From Pseudomonas sivasensis (lineage in GTDB: Bacteria > Pseudomonadota > Gammaproteobacteria > Pseudomonadales > Pseudomonadaceae), in contig NZ_JAAOWU010000005.1 in NCBI RefSeq assembly GCF_013778505.1, forward strand, positions 218,924-282,923: 64,000 nucleotides of DNA, read 5' to 3'. A program made the position numbers and the translations under genes. The notes below the pieces were generated by a model that did not search any database, was not told the DNA's origin, and saw nothing but the letters and a program-made list of their open reading frames with translations. How positions within the stretch are numbered: position 1 is the first letter of the stretch; every line of letters begins with the position of its first letter. Of the stretch, positions 8,383 through 16,860 are shown piece after piece.

Positions 8383-8927
8383 AATACTGCCCTCGCCTTG
8401 GCCCAAAGCTGCAGGCGATCTTCCAGCCCATTGAGCCCACCATTGATCCGGCGGGTGATCGTGCTGAACTCCCCCTTGTCCGCGAGCGCGTTCAATCCGT
8501 TTATCGACCAGAACCACGCGGCAGACTCTGATGCCCACTGGGGCAGTTCGAGCAATTCAGGCGTGCGCAGCAATCGCTCATCGCCGAACAGTGCCAGGCT
8601 GCAGCGCAGGTAGTTGTCGTGGCCGGTGATCTGGATCAGTCCACGGCCGCGATAGCGTTGACCGTCACCATCGGCTGCCGGCGTGTTCCCCAACTTGGCG
8701 GCCAACGGGCCGGTGTCGTACTTGCTGAGGTACTGATCGCCCCCCAGCTCGCGCACGTATTGCAGTTGGCCCGACTCATGGCCGATCTGGGCGAGGAACG
8801 CTGCCTGGCGCTTCGGCGTATCGATCTTGCGGTTGGTCATGGCCGCGTTGAGCGCGGATACAAAAACGCCCGCTTGGCGGCGGGCGTTGGGCATGATGCG
8901 TTGGAGTTGTTGCTCGGTAATGGACAT
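8364..8927 (-). CDS. GH19 family endolysin (chitinase-like muramidase)
   Basis: The 187-residue protein has GH19 landmarks: AAFLAQIGHESGQ with the likely catalytic Glu51, a second acid at Glu60, and the RYRGRGLIQITGHDNY motif. It lacks a signal peptide, so release to the periplasm would depend on the holin. Unusually, the holin is encoded about 21 kb away, before the terminase. It degrades the peptidoglycan glycan chain at the end of the lytic cycle. Confidence 0.9.
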   Translation of the reverse strand: MSITEQQLQRIMPNARRQAGVFVSALNAAMTNRKIDTPKRQAAFLAQIGHESGQLQYVRELGGDQYLSKYDTGPLAAKLGNTPAADGDGQRYRGRGLIQITGHDNYLRCSLALFGDERLLRTPELLELPQWASESAAWFWSINGLNALADKGEFSTITRRINGGLNGLEDRLQLWAKARAVLCVSST

Positions 8928-8941
8928 GGCTTTTTCCCAGA

Positions 8942-8966
8942 CAAAAAAATACCGCTCGATGGCGGC
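8942..8966 (-). terminator. Hairpin with T-run between gpD and endolysin
   Basis: Read on the minus strand, a short GC stem around ATCGA is followed by TATTTTTTT. The stem is only four to five pairs, so it is weak, but its place after the last tail gene matches the other late-operon terminators. Confidence 0.35.
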
Positions 8967-8990
8967 GTGTGGTGAAGCAGGTACTGCCAG

Positions 8991-10034
8991 TTACAGCTCC
9001 AGGACTTTGACCTCCTTGGATTTCTTCTTTTTCTTGCCGGCCGCCTTGGCCTTACCCTTCTTCCCTGCGTTGCACTCAACCGTGGTACTCCAACCAGACT
9101 GGGTGTACACCTGCTCCACGGAGTCGACCAGAAATTCCCCGTCCAACCCTTCCTTAAACCCCTGCGCGTTAATCTGTCGCTCAGCAAACAGGTCAGTACG
9201 CCCAACCATCTCCAGCCGAACTTCAGCAGTCGAGCGGTTGAACGCTGCCAACCTAGCCTTGGCTGCTTGCTCAGCTGCAGACTTGTTCGGGTGGATGTGC
9301 CGGTCGGTATGAACCGGCGGCAAACCTTCAGGCGCATCGTCGTTATCCAAGGTCAGGTTGACCAACTCGCCGGTTTTCTTGTCCTGGTAGCTGGCCTTGA
9401 CGGCCTTCTGGGTGGTGCGGTCGGCAAAGCGGAATTGCCAGCGACTGACGTCACTGCGCCGGATGGTGATCGCGGGCAAATTCTTTCCACTGGCGGTCTG
9501 CCCGCTTTGACGCGGCAACACCAACAACTTGCCGTCAGCGACCTTGGCCGTGCAGTCGTGATTCTTAGCTAGCCGGGTGATGAAGTTGTAGTCCGACTCA
9601 TTCATCTGGTCAGCCCTTGGCACAACCGAGCCTACTGGGCATTCAGGCTTCCAGCCATTCCGCGCAGCGATGTCGCTGACGATCTTGGACAGCGTCACAT
9701 TTTCCCAACTGCCGCTACGGGTGGTCTTGCCGCTACCACGCATGTCGCTGGCTTTGCCGCGAATGACCAAGGTGTCCGGCGGACCAGATACCTCAATGTC
9801 ATCTACTGTGTACCGACCCACTCGTGCCATGGCTTTGGTGTCGTAGCCGAGGTAAACCTCAATCCCAGCGCCTTTCTTGGGGAGCGCTACGGCGCCATCA
9901 CGGTCATCGATTCGCAGCTCGAACTCGTCCGACTCCATGCCGGGCTTGTCCAACGTGCGCAGCAACAGCAAACGGTCGTTGATCAAGGCTGTTATATCGG
10001 CGCCATCAGCGACGATTCGAAAGACTGGCTTCAT
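8991..10034 (-). CDS. D: P2-type late control protein gpD (tail hub)
   Basis: The 347-residue protein matches the GPD family throughout: FRIVADGADITALINDRLL at the start, LDKPGMESDEFELRIDDRDG, and a conserved ESDYNFITRLAKNHDC segment. In contractile tails this family forms the hub above the spike. The Lys-rich C-terminus (about 325-342) is a low-complexity tail. It is the last gene of the P2-like tail set and lies just after gpX. Confidence 0.92.
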   Translation of the reverse strand: MKPVFRIVADGADITALINDRLLLLRTLDKPGMESDEFELRIDDRDGAVALPKKGAGIEVYLGYDTKAMARVGRYTVDDIEVSGPPDTLVIRGKASDMRGSGKTTRSGSWENVTLSKIVSDIAARNGWKPECPVGSVVPRADQMNESDYNFITRLAKNHDCTAKVADGKLLVLPRQSGQTASGKNLPAITIRRSDVSRWQFRFADRTTQKAVKASYQDKKTGELVNLTLDNDDAPEGLPPVHTDRHIHPNKSAAEQAAKARLAAFNRSTAEVRLEMVGRTDLFAERQINAQGFKEGLDGEFLVDSVEQVYTQSGWSTTVECNAGKKGKAKAAGKKKKKSKEVKVLEL

Positions 10035-10050
10035 GGGTAGTCCTCAATAT

Positions 10051-10257
10051 TCAATCCCACAACTGCACCTGCTCGACTGTTGGCCGCTCAATATCCGGGA
10101 AGGTGATCAGCAGCCCAGTACGCAACGGTTGCGGCTCATCTGCCAGCAGCCGATTCGCGGCAAGCACCGCCTCGACCGTGCCATTTAGGTGACCGTAATG
10201 CTGATAACACAGGGTATCCAGCAGGTCGCCGTCAGACGTTCTGCATATCATCGCCAT
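10051..10257 (-). CDS. X: P2-type tail protein gpX
   Basis: From ATG 10257 the product is 68 residues, the same size as P2 gpX, and carries the LysM-like pattern DGDLLDTLCYQHYG and LLITFPDIERP. Its start lies inside the end of the gpU gene (26 bases overlap). Gene X proteins are thought to help tail completion. An alternative ATG at 10251 is possible. Confidence 0.85.
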   Translation of the reverse strand: MAMICRTSDGDLLDTLCYQHYGHLNGTVEAVLAANRLLADEPQPLRTGLLITFPDIERPTVEQVQLWD

Positions 10258-11077
10258 AGCGCGAGAACTCCAAACTAAAGGTTTGCTTGCGTGGGATCCC
10301 GCCGGCCAGCAGCGCGCCTTGCTCCTCATCCATGCTGCGCAGGCACCAGGTGCCGAGTACAACGCCGTAGCCGGTGGTCAGGTTCAAAGGCAGCAACTGC
10401 CCACCGATTGAACGTAGGGTGTCGAGCTGCTTCAGCCCACCCTTGAACGTGGGAAAAATTACGCCCTTGAGACTGAGCTTATCTTCTCCCACGCCCACGG
10501 CTTGCTGCGCTGGCCGACGACTGAGCCGCTCCTGCGAGGCCCAGCGGAATTCCGTCTGCCGTCTTAGTTCGTTAAACGCTGCTGTGTCCAGGTTGAAGTA
10601 GAAAGGCTGCGCATTCGTTTGCAGCGGCTGAAGGATCAGCAGGTGCGGAAACGGTTTGACCGCTTCCGCCAGGGGCGTGGCATTCGGCGCCAATGCGCTG
10701 GTGGGCAAAATGTTCGCCAGGCGCGGACTGACTTTGCCGGCGATCTGATTGATTGCGGTGCTGGCACGGGCGGCTTGTTCCTTCAACGTGCCCAGGCGCT
10801 CGTCAATTGCCGACAACGCGCGCGTCGCTTTGCTGTAGGTCGCCAGTACCGTGCCGACCTTGGCCTGCGCAGCGTTAATCCCCCGCATCACCCGTTGCAG
10901 TTTTTCGCCGACACCAGGTGGCACGCCGGGAATGCTGGACAGCTCATCCGCCGCTCCGGTGATTTCGCCAATGGCGCCGTTCACCGGGCCGACCATGTCG
11001 TCGATGCTATGGCGCCCCGCCTCGCCGGCCTGGACCAGGGATTTGAAACCCGATTGCAGTTGCTCCATGTAAGCCAT
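10232..11077 (-). CDS. U: P2-type tail protein gpU with long N-terminal extension
   Basis: The C-terminal part (about 165-281) matches gpU: LSLKGVIFPTFKGG, QLDTLRSIGGQLLPL and KQTFSLEFSRYGDD. P2 gpU is about 160 residues, but this one is 281 because about 140 helical, alanine-rich residues precede the core. gpU forms the tail terminator ring. The extension has coiled-coil character (ATYSKATRALSAIDERLG) and might contact the tape measure or another tail-end protein; that is inference. It lies between the tape measure and gpX genes. Confidence 0.85.
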   Translation of the reverse strand: MAYMEQLQSGFKSLVQAGEAGRHSIDDMVGPVNGAIGEITGAADELSSIPGVPPGVGEKLQRVMRGINAAQAKVGTVLATYSKATRALSAIDERLGTLKEQAARASTAINQIAGKVSPRLANILPTSALAPNATPLAEAVKPFPHLLILQPLQTNAQPFYFNLDTAAFNELRRQTEFRWASQERLSRRPAQQAVGVGEDKLSLKGVIFPTFKGGLKQLDTLRSIGGQLLPLNLTTGYGVVLGTWCLRSMDEEQGALLAGGIPRKQTFSLEFSRYGDDMQNV

Positions 11078-11086
11078 GACAACTCC

Positions 11087-13612
11087 TTAAACGTGAGGGG
11101 CATCGAATAGGTTGCGCCGGGCCTGCTCTCGGCTGAACTCCTCAAACAGCTGACGCAAGTGCGGCATCATTTCTTGCGCCAGTTGCCGTGGATCCTTGAC
11201 GTCACCCTGCACGGTCACGTCGACGGTCGGAGAGAACTGCCACTGCTGATCAATCCGAGGCGGCTCCGGTTTCGCGGCGAATCCAGCAGCAAGCACGGCC
11301 GGAGCCGTAGTTGCTGTGGGAGCCGCCGCCAACGAACGCGAGACATCCCCCAAGGCTGGCCCCGGAGCTGCCGGAGCTTTGAGTATCAACGGGCCGGACG
11401 ATAACGCCGGCGCCATTTGGGACAGAAGCGGCATAGCCGCCGCACCTGGTGGCGGCAACCTTAACGGCGACGGCTGATCCGGCAGCACCAATCGCTCGGC
11501 CGGCGCGTCCGGGCCACCGAATGCAGCCTTGCCCACAGCGCCGCCCAACTCGCCGCCGCCCCAACTGCCCAGGAATCCGCCGATCAATCCGCCAACGACA
11601 GTCCCGATCACCGGCACCACCGAACCAATCGCGGCACCCGCTGCAGCACCCGCCAACGTTCCGGCCAAGGTGCCAGCGGCATTGCCGTAGCCCTCGGCTT
11701 TTTCATCGCGGGTCTCCGCATTTTGATACGTATCAGCAGCGATCAAACCCGCCTCGATCAGCGCCATAGGCGCGCCGACCTTAGCGAACCCGAGGCCCTT
11801 ACCCATCATGGTCTTGGGCGCGAACCGGCTGGCCGTTGGGCCAATCGGCGCTGAAGGTGCAGGGGTACTGACGGGCGCGCCTCGACCACCACGACCACGC
11901 TTGCCCTTTCCACGTCGCCGCTTTCCATCACCTACGTCGACCCCGCCAGCGCCGCCAGAGGGGTTGGTGACAAAGACCCGCTGGATGACGTTTGGATTGC
12001 CCATCAGCGACCCACGAGCAACGTTCAGCAGGCCCTTGCCGATCTTGATCGCATTGATCGCGGCGCCCAGGCTGACAACACCAGCAGCCAGCACAGCCGC
12101 CCCGCTGACCACTGTCGGAAACCGACCCGCCAACTCGCCAAGCCCATAGGCAACTTTCGCCAGCCCGTCTGCCGCCATATCCGTCAGCGGCCGCAACGCA
12201 TCACCGATGCGAGTCATCGAGGATTCAATTCCGGCAGTTGCCGTTGCCCACTTCCGGTTGGACGTTTCCCTCGCCCTCGCTGCATCCGCCTCAATCTTAG
12301 CCTTGCCGTCCGTGGCTTCAATGGTCGACATATCAGCCTTGATTTTGTCGCCGTACTTGATCTGCGCAAGCAGGCCAGCACTGGCGCTCTGATCGCTGAC
12401 GATGGTCGCCAGCCCGGCAGCTTCAGTCAGGGCGATCATGGCCTGCTCTTCCTCGGCACTACCATCCACCGACGACTTGATCTTGGCCTTGAGCGCTTCG
12501 ATTTTCTTGGCCTTTGCCGGATCCTGCTTTTTGATCAACTGCTCACTGAGCATGATGAACGCATCGACTGGGTTGGCAGCCTTACCGCTTTTAGTCGCAG
12601 CGAGGATCGAGCCCGTTAGGTCGTAGCCTTCCTTGGCGAACCGTTCCTGGCTGGTGCTGCTGATCACAGCGTTGAGCAGGTTGTTCATGTTGGTGGCTGC
12701 AGCCGCCGAATCCTGAGTTTGCGAGTATTGCGACTGCAGGCTTGCACCGAGGAAACGCACGGCCTCGGGGCCTTCCATGCCCAGACGCTTGATATTGCCA
12801 AGCATCGCCGGCAAATACTTCGCCATCTCCTTTGGACCAAACGCGCCGATGTCACCCGCCGCAGCCACCTGACCAAGCATGGCCGCCATGTCACCCTGCT
12901 TTACGCCGGCTTCCTTAAAGGAGTTGATCAGCGTTGCAATCGTATCGGGCTCCATGCCCTGGCCGTCGATCAGGTCAGCGATCTGACCGGCGTAACTAGT
13001 GGCAACGTCCCACTCGACGCCTTTTTCAATCAAGGCACCCACCGACTGCGCCAACAGTTGCTGGCTCATACCCTTCTCAGCCGCGACCTTACTGATGCTG
13101 GCTGCCAGCTCCGCTTCATCGCCGGTGCCGGCCGTGTGAGCCCACAACGACATTTGGCGGACCTGCGCCTGGTAATCGCCGGAGATCTTCGTCGGGATCG
13201 CCAACGCGCCCGTGAGCACCGCCGCTTGGCCGAGGGAATTTTTCATCCTCTCTTTGCCTTGCTGGATCTGCGTATGGCCCAGCGCCTTGAGTTCAGCACC
13301 CCGCGCTACCTGCCCGAGAACCTGGTATTCCTTGCGCAACTTACTGACCTCAATGCCCTGCTCTTTCAGGGTTTTGAGGTTGCCTTCCAGCTTTCGCAGC
13401 AGACCATCAGCCGACGCCGCACCGGTGTCGTGGGCTTTTTTCCACTCATCCCGCAGGCGGATGGTGTCGCCGATAGTGCTCTGCAGCACGCGAGCCTTGG
13501 TGCCGGTTTCGCCGAGTTTCTTGATACGGCCTTCAACGTCCTTGAAGGCGCCGCCGACCGTGGAGCTGACGACGCCGCCGATGACCAGGCCGAGCGCCAG
13601 GTTATTTGCCAT
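11087..13612 (-). CDS. T: Tail tape measure protein (gpT-like)
   Basis: The 841-residue protein is the longest in the tail module and follows the E/E' chaperone as in P2. It has an N-terminal coiled coil (about 25-110), a conserved TMP core (about 130-330, with AEKGMSQQLLAQSVGALIEKG), and a long glycine-alanine zipper (about 640-690, LAGTLAGTLAGAAAGAAIG) typical of channel-forming tape measures. A proline- and alanine-rich linker (about 705-790) precedes the C-terminus. It sets tail length and is ejected on infection. Confidence 0.92.
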   Translation of the reverse strand: MANNLALGLVIGGVVSSTVGGAFKDVEGRIKKLGETGTKARVLQSTIGDTIRLRDEWKKAHDTGAASADGLLRKLEGNLKTLKEQGIEVSKLRKEYQVLGQVARGAELKALGHTQIQQGKERMKNSLGQAAVLTGALAIPTKISGDYQAQVRQMSLWAHTAGTGDEAELAASISKVAAEKGMSQQLLAQSVGALIEKGVEWDVATSYAGQIADLIDGQGMEPDTIATLINSFKEAGVKQGDMAAMLGQVAAAGDIGAFGPKEMAKYLPAMLGNIKRLGMEGPEAVRFLGASLQSQYSQTQDSAAAATNMNNLLNAVISSTSQERFAKEGYDLTGSILAATKSGKAANPVDAFIMLSEQLIKKQDPAKAKKIEALKAKIKSSVDGSAEEEQAMIALTEAAGLATIVSDQSASAGLLAQIKYGDKIKADMSTIEATDGKAKIEADAARARETSNRKWATATAGIESSMTRIGDALRPLTDMAADGLAKVAYGLGELAGRFPTVVSGAAVLAAGVVSLGAAINAIKIGKGLLNVARGSLMGNPNVIQRVFVTNPSGGAGGVDVGDGKRRRGKGKRGRGGRGAPVSTPAPSAPIGPTASRFAPKTMMGKGLGFAKVGAPMALIEAGLIAADTYQNAETRDEKAEGYGNAAGTLAGTLAGAAAGAAIGSVVPVIGTVVGGLIGGFLGSWGGGELGGAVGKAAFGGPDAPAERLVLPDQPSPLRLPPPGAAAMPLLSQMAPALSSGPLILKAPAAPGPALGDVSRSLAAAPTATTAPAVLAAGFAAKPEPPRIDQQWQFSPTVDVTVQGDVKDPRQLAQEMMPHLRQLFEEFSREQARRNLFDAPHV

Positions 13613-13640
13613 GAGAACACTCCAGGCAGAGATGCGGGGC

Positions 13641-13757
13641 TCAGTCCATGAGCCACCAGATCATCGTGGAAAAGGGCATGGTCTCGATTTCATTGGCGGC
13701 AAATGAATACTGCGTCGCCAAGCGCTTCGCGACCTGCTTCTGCAGTTCGGCGTTAAA
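13641..13757 (-). CDS. E': gpE'-like frameshift extension of the tail assembly chaperone
   Basis: A 38-codon frame follows the E stop in the +1 frame and ends with the residues STMIWWLMD just before the tape measure gene. It has no start codon of its own near its beginning. The junction reads GGG GTT TAA in the E frame; a tRNA on GGG can slip one base forward onto the next GGG and continue with TTT AAC. This gives an E-E' fusion of about 237 residues. Such fusions are a near-universal feature of tailed phages at this position. The site is predicted, not shown. Confidence 0.65.
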   Translation of the reverse strand, partial: FNAELQKQVAKRLATQYSFAANEIETMPFSTMIWWLMD

Positions 13758-14355
13758 CCCCGTCGTCCTGCACCAGGCGAAAGTAGGCGGCTTGCAGCCG
13801 CTGGTAGTCCGTCAGCTTGAGCCCCTCCAGATCCTTGGTGTCGGATTCAGACAGGTTGGCCAGGAGGATGGTCTCGCGCTGCTCGTCGTTACCATTGGAC
13901 GCCGAGGTCGCGGCCCGCACGTCGCGCACAGTGGGGGCGCGCAACGGCACGCGGTCGAGCTTCATGTCTTTGAAGTCATACGCTTTGGACAGCGTGACGA
14001 TGGCGCCGTCGGTGCCAACGACCAACCAAGTCGGAGTCTCGTCTTTTTTCTCGGGGATACCCGCGTCCAAGATCAACCGCGAATACGCGGTTTGTACCCG
14101 TGCATAGTCCGTCAGTTTGAGCCCATCGATGTCCTTGGTGCCGGCATCAGACAGCGAGGCGAACAAGGTCACTTCGCACAACACATCGTCATCGCCACCG
14201 ATTCCGTCAGAGGCGCGCACCTCGCGCAACGTCGGAGCGCGCAGGGTCAACTGGTCGATCTTCACGCCGTTAACATCGCTGGGCCGGGTCAAAGTGATGG
14301 TCGCGCTATCCGCCTCAATGTTGAGCCAGGAAGGCAGTGGTTTCAGTTTTTTCAT
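13753..14355 (-). CDS. E: Tail assembly chaperone gpE, duplicated domain
   Basis: The 200-residue protein contains two similar halves: LTLRAPTLREVRAS with DGLKLTDYARVQTAYSRLI, and VPLRAPTVRDVRAA with EGLKLTDYQRLQAAYFRLV. Each is a tail assembly chaperone domain, so this looks like an internal duplication. ATG 14355 is chosen because AAGGAA lies eight to nine bases upstream; the longer frame overlaps FII. It coats the tape measure protein before tube assembly. Confidence 0.85.
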   Translation of the reverse strand: MKKLKPLPSWLNIEADSATITLTRPSDVNGVKIDQLTLRAPTLREVRASDGIGGDDDVLCEVTLFASLSDAGTKDIDGLKLTDYARVQTAYSRLILDAGIPEKKDETPTWLVVGTDGAIVTLSKAYDFKDMKLDRVPLRAPTVRDVRAATSASNGNDEQRETILLANLSESDTKDLEGLKLTDYQRLQAAYFRLVQDDGV

Positions 14356-14368
14356 AAGAGCAATTCCT

Positions 14369-14872
14369 TTACAAGCCCAGGTCGCGACGGACGCTGGCAA
14401 GTTGATCGACACCGTTGATAACCCGGACGCAGTTAATTGGATCGATCTCGTACATCAGCCGGCCGCCGACTTCGAGCTTGTAGTAGCTGACCGCCACGGC
14501 GTACTTGAACTCACCGGCCTCACCAGCTTTCCAGTCGCCTGGATCAATCTCTTTAAGCATGCCGCGCAGGGTGGCGACCACTGCTGTGGTCGCGCCTTTC
14601 TGGCCTTTGAAGGAACCCCGGAAAACCGCGTTGAACGCAGTCTGATCGGCCAGGCCGTAAAACTTCATGATCTCGGGGCGCGCACCTTTGCCAGCGAAAC
14701 TGGACTCCAGCTTTTCCATACCCTGATCCATCTCGACCGGGGCATCCATGCCACCAGCTCGATGCTCCTCGGTTTTCAAGGTGAGCTTGGGGAGCGTCAG
14801 GCTGGTGATCTCCCCGTTGAAGCTGAGACCATCGATATGGGCGTTCATGTTGTAGAGCGTTTGCGGAACCAT
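14369..14872 (-). CDS. FII: Major tail tube protein gpFII
   Basis: The 167-residue protein matches P2 FII: MVPQTLYNMNAHIDGLSFNG at the start and FKYAVAVSYYKLEVGGRLMYEID near the end. It polymerises into the inner tube of the contractile tail. It lies directly after the sheath gene, with 12 bases between them. Confidence 0.93.
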   Translation of the reverse strand: MVPQTLYNMNAHIDGLSFNGEITSLTLPKLTLKTEEHRAGGMDAPVEMDQGMEKLESSFAGKGARPEIMKFYGLADQTAFNAVFRGSFKGQKGATTAVVATLRGMLKEIDPGDWKAGEAGEFKYAVAVSYYKLEVGGRLMYEIDPINCVRVINGVDQLASVRRDLGL

Positions 14873-14884
14873 CTGCGGTTCTCC

Positions 14885-16060
14885 TTATGCGTTGGTGTCG
14901 AGGACTTCGGTCAACCACTGGTTGGTGACCTCGACCCGGAAGTTGGGGTTTTCTGCCGGCGGCACGTCGGTGAAACGAATGTTCCAGTACACCTTGCCCT
15001 GCTCCAGCTGGCTGGCCGTATTCAACCCAGGGTCCGCGAACACCTCGAAGTTGATCACCGCGCCCTGGTTTTTCAGGTCGCGCATAAAGGCCTGCAGGCC
15101 GTTCGTGACATCGCTGACGTAGGTCTTGGTGATCGAGCGGTCAACCGCCCATTTATGGCCGTAAAGAATCGCGTCCATGACGATGTCCATGGTCCGCACG
15201 CGGGTAACGAACGCCCACTTCGGATCGCTGGAACAGGTGCGGTTGCCCCACAGGCGATACCCGTCATCCCGGATGATCGTGGAGATCTGCGCGTTGTTGA
15301 GCAGGTTGGCCCGGCAGGTTTCGTCGCCGTCGAGGAATTCGATAGGCCGGCCGGTACCGGTGAGGCCGACAAACTCTTTGTTCGAAGGCGAGGCCCAGAA
15401 GCCGTACTCCGAATCGGTCCAGGCGAAGAGCCCGGCCACCCAGGCAGAACTTGGTGCATCGACGGTGGCACTGAGTGCGGTGTCCCAGTACTGCACGCCG
15501 GGGTCGACCAGGAACACGCGCTTGCTGCCGAAGTTTTCGCGGTACTCCATGACGGCTTCGTCGGTGGTGTTAGGACCGTCGATGATTGCCAGCGCGCGCA
15601 GCTTGTCGCTCAGCGCCACCAGCGCCGTGGCAACGGGCAAGGTCGCCGTGTGCTTAGGAGCGACCAGCAAGCGGGGTTGCGCGTTGAATCGGCTCTTGCC
15701 GTCGAGCAGCGCCTGCATGCCGGTACGTGTGCCGTTCGCCAGGACGCCGCCAATGATGGCCGAGGTCTGCGCGGCGGCGTCTGCCACCTTCGCCACGCCA
15801 CAGGCAACGATCACCGCTTTGGAGCGAACGTAAATGGCCTGCACCGCCTTGGTGATTGCCGCTTCTGCGCCCCAGGCAGCGATGGCTTCGCTTTCGCGGG
15901 TAATCAGCACCAGTTGATTGGGCAAGGCACTGGCAGCAGGGCATGGGGTGAAGGTGTCGCAGAGACCAATGATCGACGACGACGGCACAGCGATAGGTCG
16001 CGTGCCGGTATCGACGTTGGTCACGGTGACGCCGTGAAAAAAACCACCTGCATTACTCAT
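14885..16060 (-). CDS. FI: Contractile tail sheath protein gpFI
   Basis: The 391-residue protein matches the P2 FI sheath family: FFHGVTVTNVDTGTRPI, YRENFGSKRVFLVDP, WASPSNKEFVGLTGTGRPIEF, and a C-terminal IRFTDVPPAENPNFRVEVTNQW. Sheath plus tube genes define a myovirus-type tail. Two hairpins (16084-16101 and 16137-16160) precede it. Confidence 0.94.
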   Translation of the reverse strand: MSNAGGFFHGVTVTNVDTGTRPIAVPSSSIIGLCDTFTPCPAASALPNQLVLITRESEAIAAWGAEAAITKAVQAIYVRSKAVIVACGVAKVADAAAQTSAIIGGVLANGTRTGMQALLDGKSRFNAQPRLLVAPKHTATLPVATALVALSDKLRALAIIDGPNTTDEAVMEYRENFGSKRVFLVDPGVQYWDTALSATVDAPSSAWVAGLFAWTDSEYGFWASPSNKEFVGLTGTGRPIEFLDGDETCRANLLNNAQISTIIRDDGYRLWGNRTCSSDPKWAFVTRVRTMDIVMDAILYGHKWAVDRSITKTYVSDVTNGLQAFMRDLKNQGAVINFEVFADPGLNTASQLEQGKVYWNIRFTDVPPAENPNFRVEVTNQWLTEVLDTNA

Positions 16061-16129
16061 GGTTGAACTCCAGAAACGAGAAAGCCCCGCATAAGCGAGG
16101 CCATAGGTTGGTCGTGTTGCGCGTAACGG

Positions 16130-16160
16130 AAAAGAAAACGCCCCGTGAGTACGGGGCGTT
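16130..16160 (-). terminator. Terminator-like hairpin between Tfa and sheath genes
   Basis: AACGCCCCGT (16137-16146) and ACGGGGCGTT (16151-16160) pair perfectly around GAGT. On the minus strand the stem is followed by a T-rich TTTTCTTTT run. A weaker hairpin, GCCCCGC-ATAA-GCGAGGC, lies next at 16084-16101. Confidence 0.65.
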
Positions 16161-16860
16161 ATTGGATCAACTCAGCCAGCCATACCGGCTGTTCAGGCCT
16201 GTACTCAATTGCCGGGAAGTGCTCCGATTCAGGCCAGCCTCGCAGATCGTGTCGGTAGCCCTGCAACTGCGTGTACTTCTCAGCGGTGAGAGTTGTTGGC
16301 CGTGAGGCCTCTACCTCATCTCGGTGACGCGAGATCAACGGATCAGTGAGCAGCAATGCTCGGTCGCGTATTGAACGCTCGCGAGCTTTCAGTTCTTCCA
16401 GCGTGGGACCAGGCGCCGGGGCAATACTTGGCTGACCGTTCTCGCCAGGCGCAAGCACAGAGCCGCCGAGTGACAGCAAGCGGAATATCTCGTCATGCTC
16501 GCCCTGCTGCACCTCGACAAGCTCGGATTCAGGCGGAAGCAAGCACGCGGGATTGGGTACGGTAATGAGCGGGGGTGAGGCCTGCTCATCCGGCACCTCA
16601 ATCATTGGATGCACTGCATCAGGATCAGGAACCAAAATGTTTTTAGACTCAGTTTGAGCTTCTGATTCCTCACCCTCGACTTCAACCACTTCCACCCAAG
16701 CCGGATTAGGCACCGAAATCCATGGCCGACTCCATTCCGGGTCGGGAACATTCACGGTTGGCCGAGTCCAATCGGGATCGGCTACCTGAATAGTCCGGGC
16801 ACCGTAGAGTTGTTCATTAAAAAATGTGTTGTCGTGTGCGCTATAGAAAATTTTCATCAA
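16159..16860 (-). CDS. Tail fibre assembly protein with 12-residue repeats
   Basis: The 233-residue protein has a Tfa-type start (KIFYSAHDNTFFNEQLYG) and a C-terminal DUF4376/Tfa-like end. In between sit two sets of three 12-residue units: VADPDWTRPTVN, VPDPEWSRPWIS and VPNPAW at 26, 38 and 50, then similar units at 77, 89 and 101. Such chaperones fold or attach the fibre tip and go with the fibre gene directly upstream, which it abuts. Confidence 0.75.
   Translation of the reverse strand: MMKIFYSAHDNTFFNEQLYGARTIQVADPDWTRPTVNVPDPEWSRPWISVPNPAWVEVVEVEGEESEAQTESKNILVPDPDAVHPMIEVPDEQASPPLITVPNPACLLPPESELVEVQQGEHDEIFRLLSLGGSVLAPGENGQPSIAPAPGPTLEELKARERSIRDRALLLTDPLISRHRDEVEASRPTTLTAEKYTQLQGYRHDLRGWPESEHFPAIEYRPEQPVWLAELIQ

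Noticed and set aside
12719..13651. A 310-codon plus-strand frame opposite the tape measure gene
   Set aside because: It is a shadow of the high-GC tape measure reading frame with no ribosome site or known domain.
14117..16066. A 649-codon open frame on the plus strand opposite the sheath and tube genes
   Set aside because: It is antisense to well-supported FI, FII and E genes, is a low-complexity His/Arg/Gly translation and lacks any family pattern.
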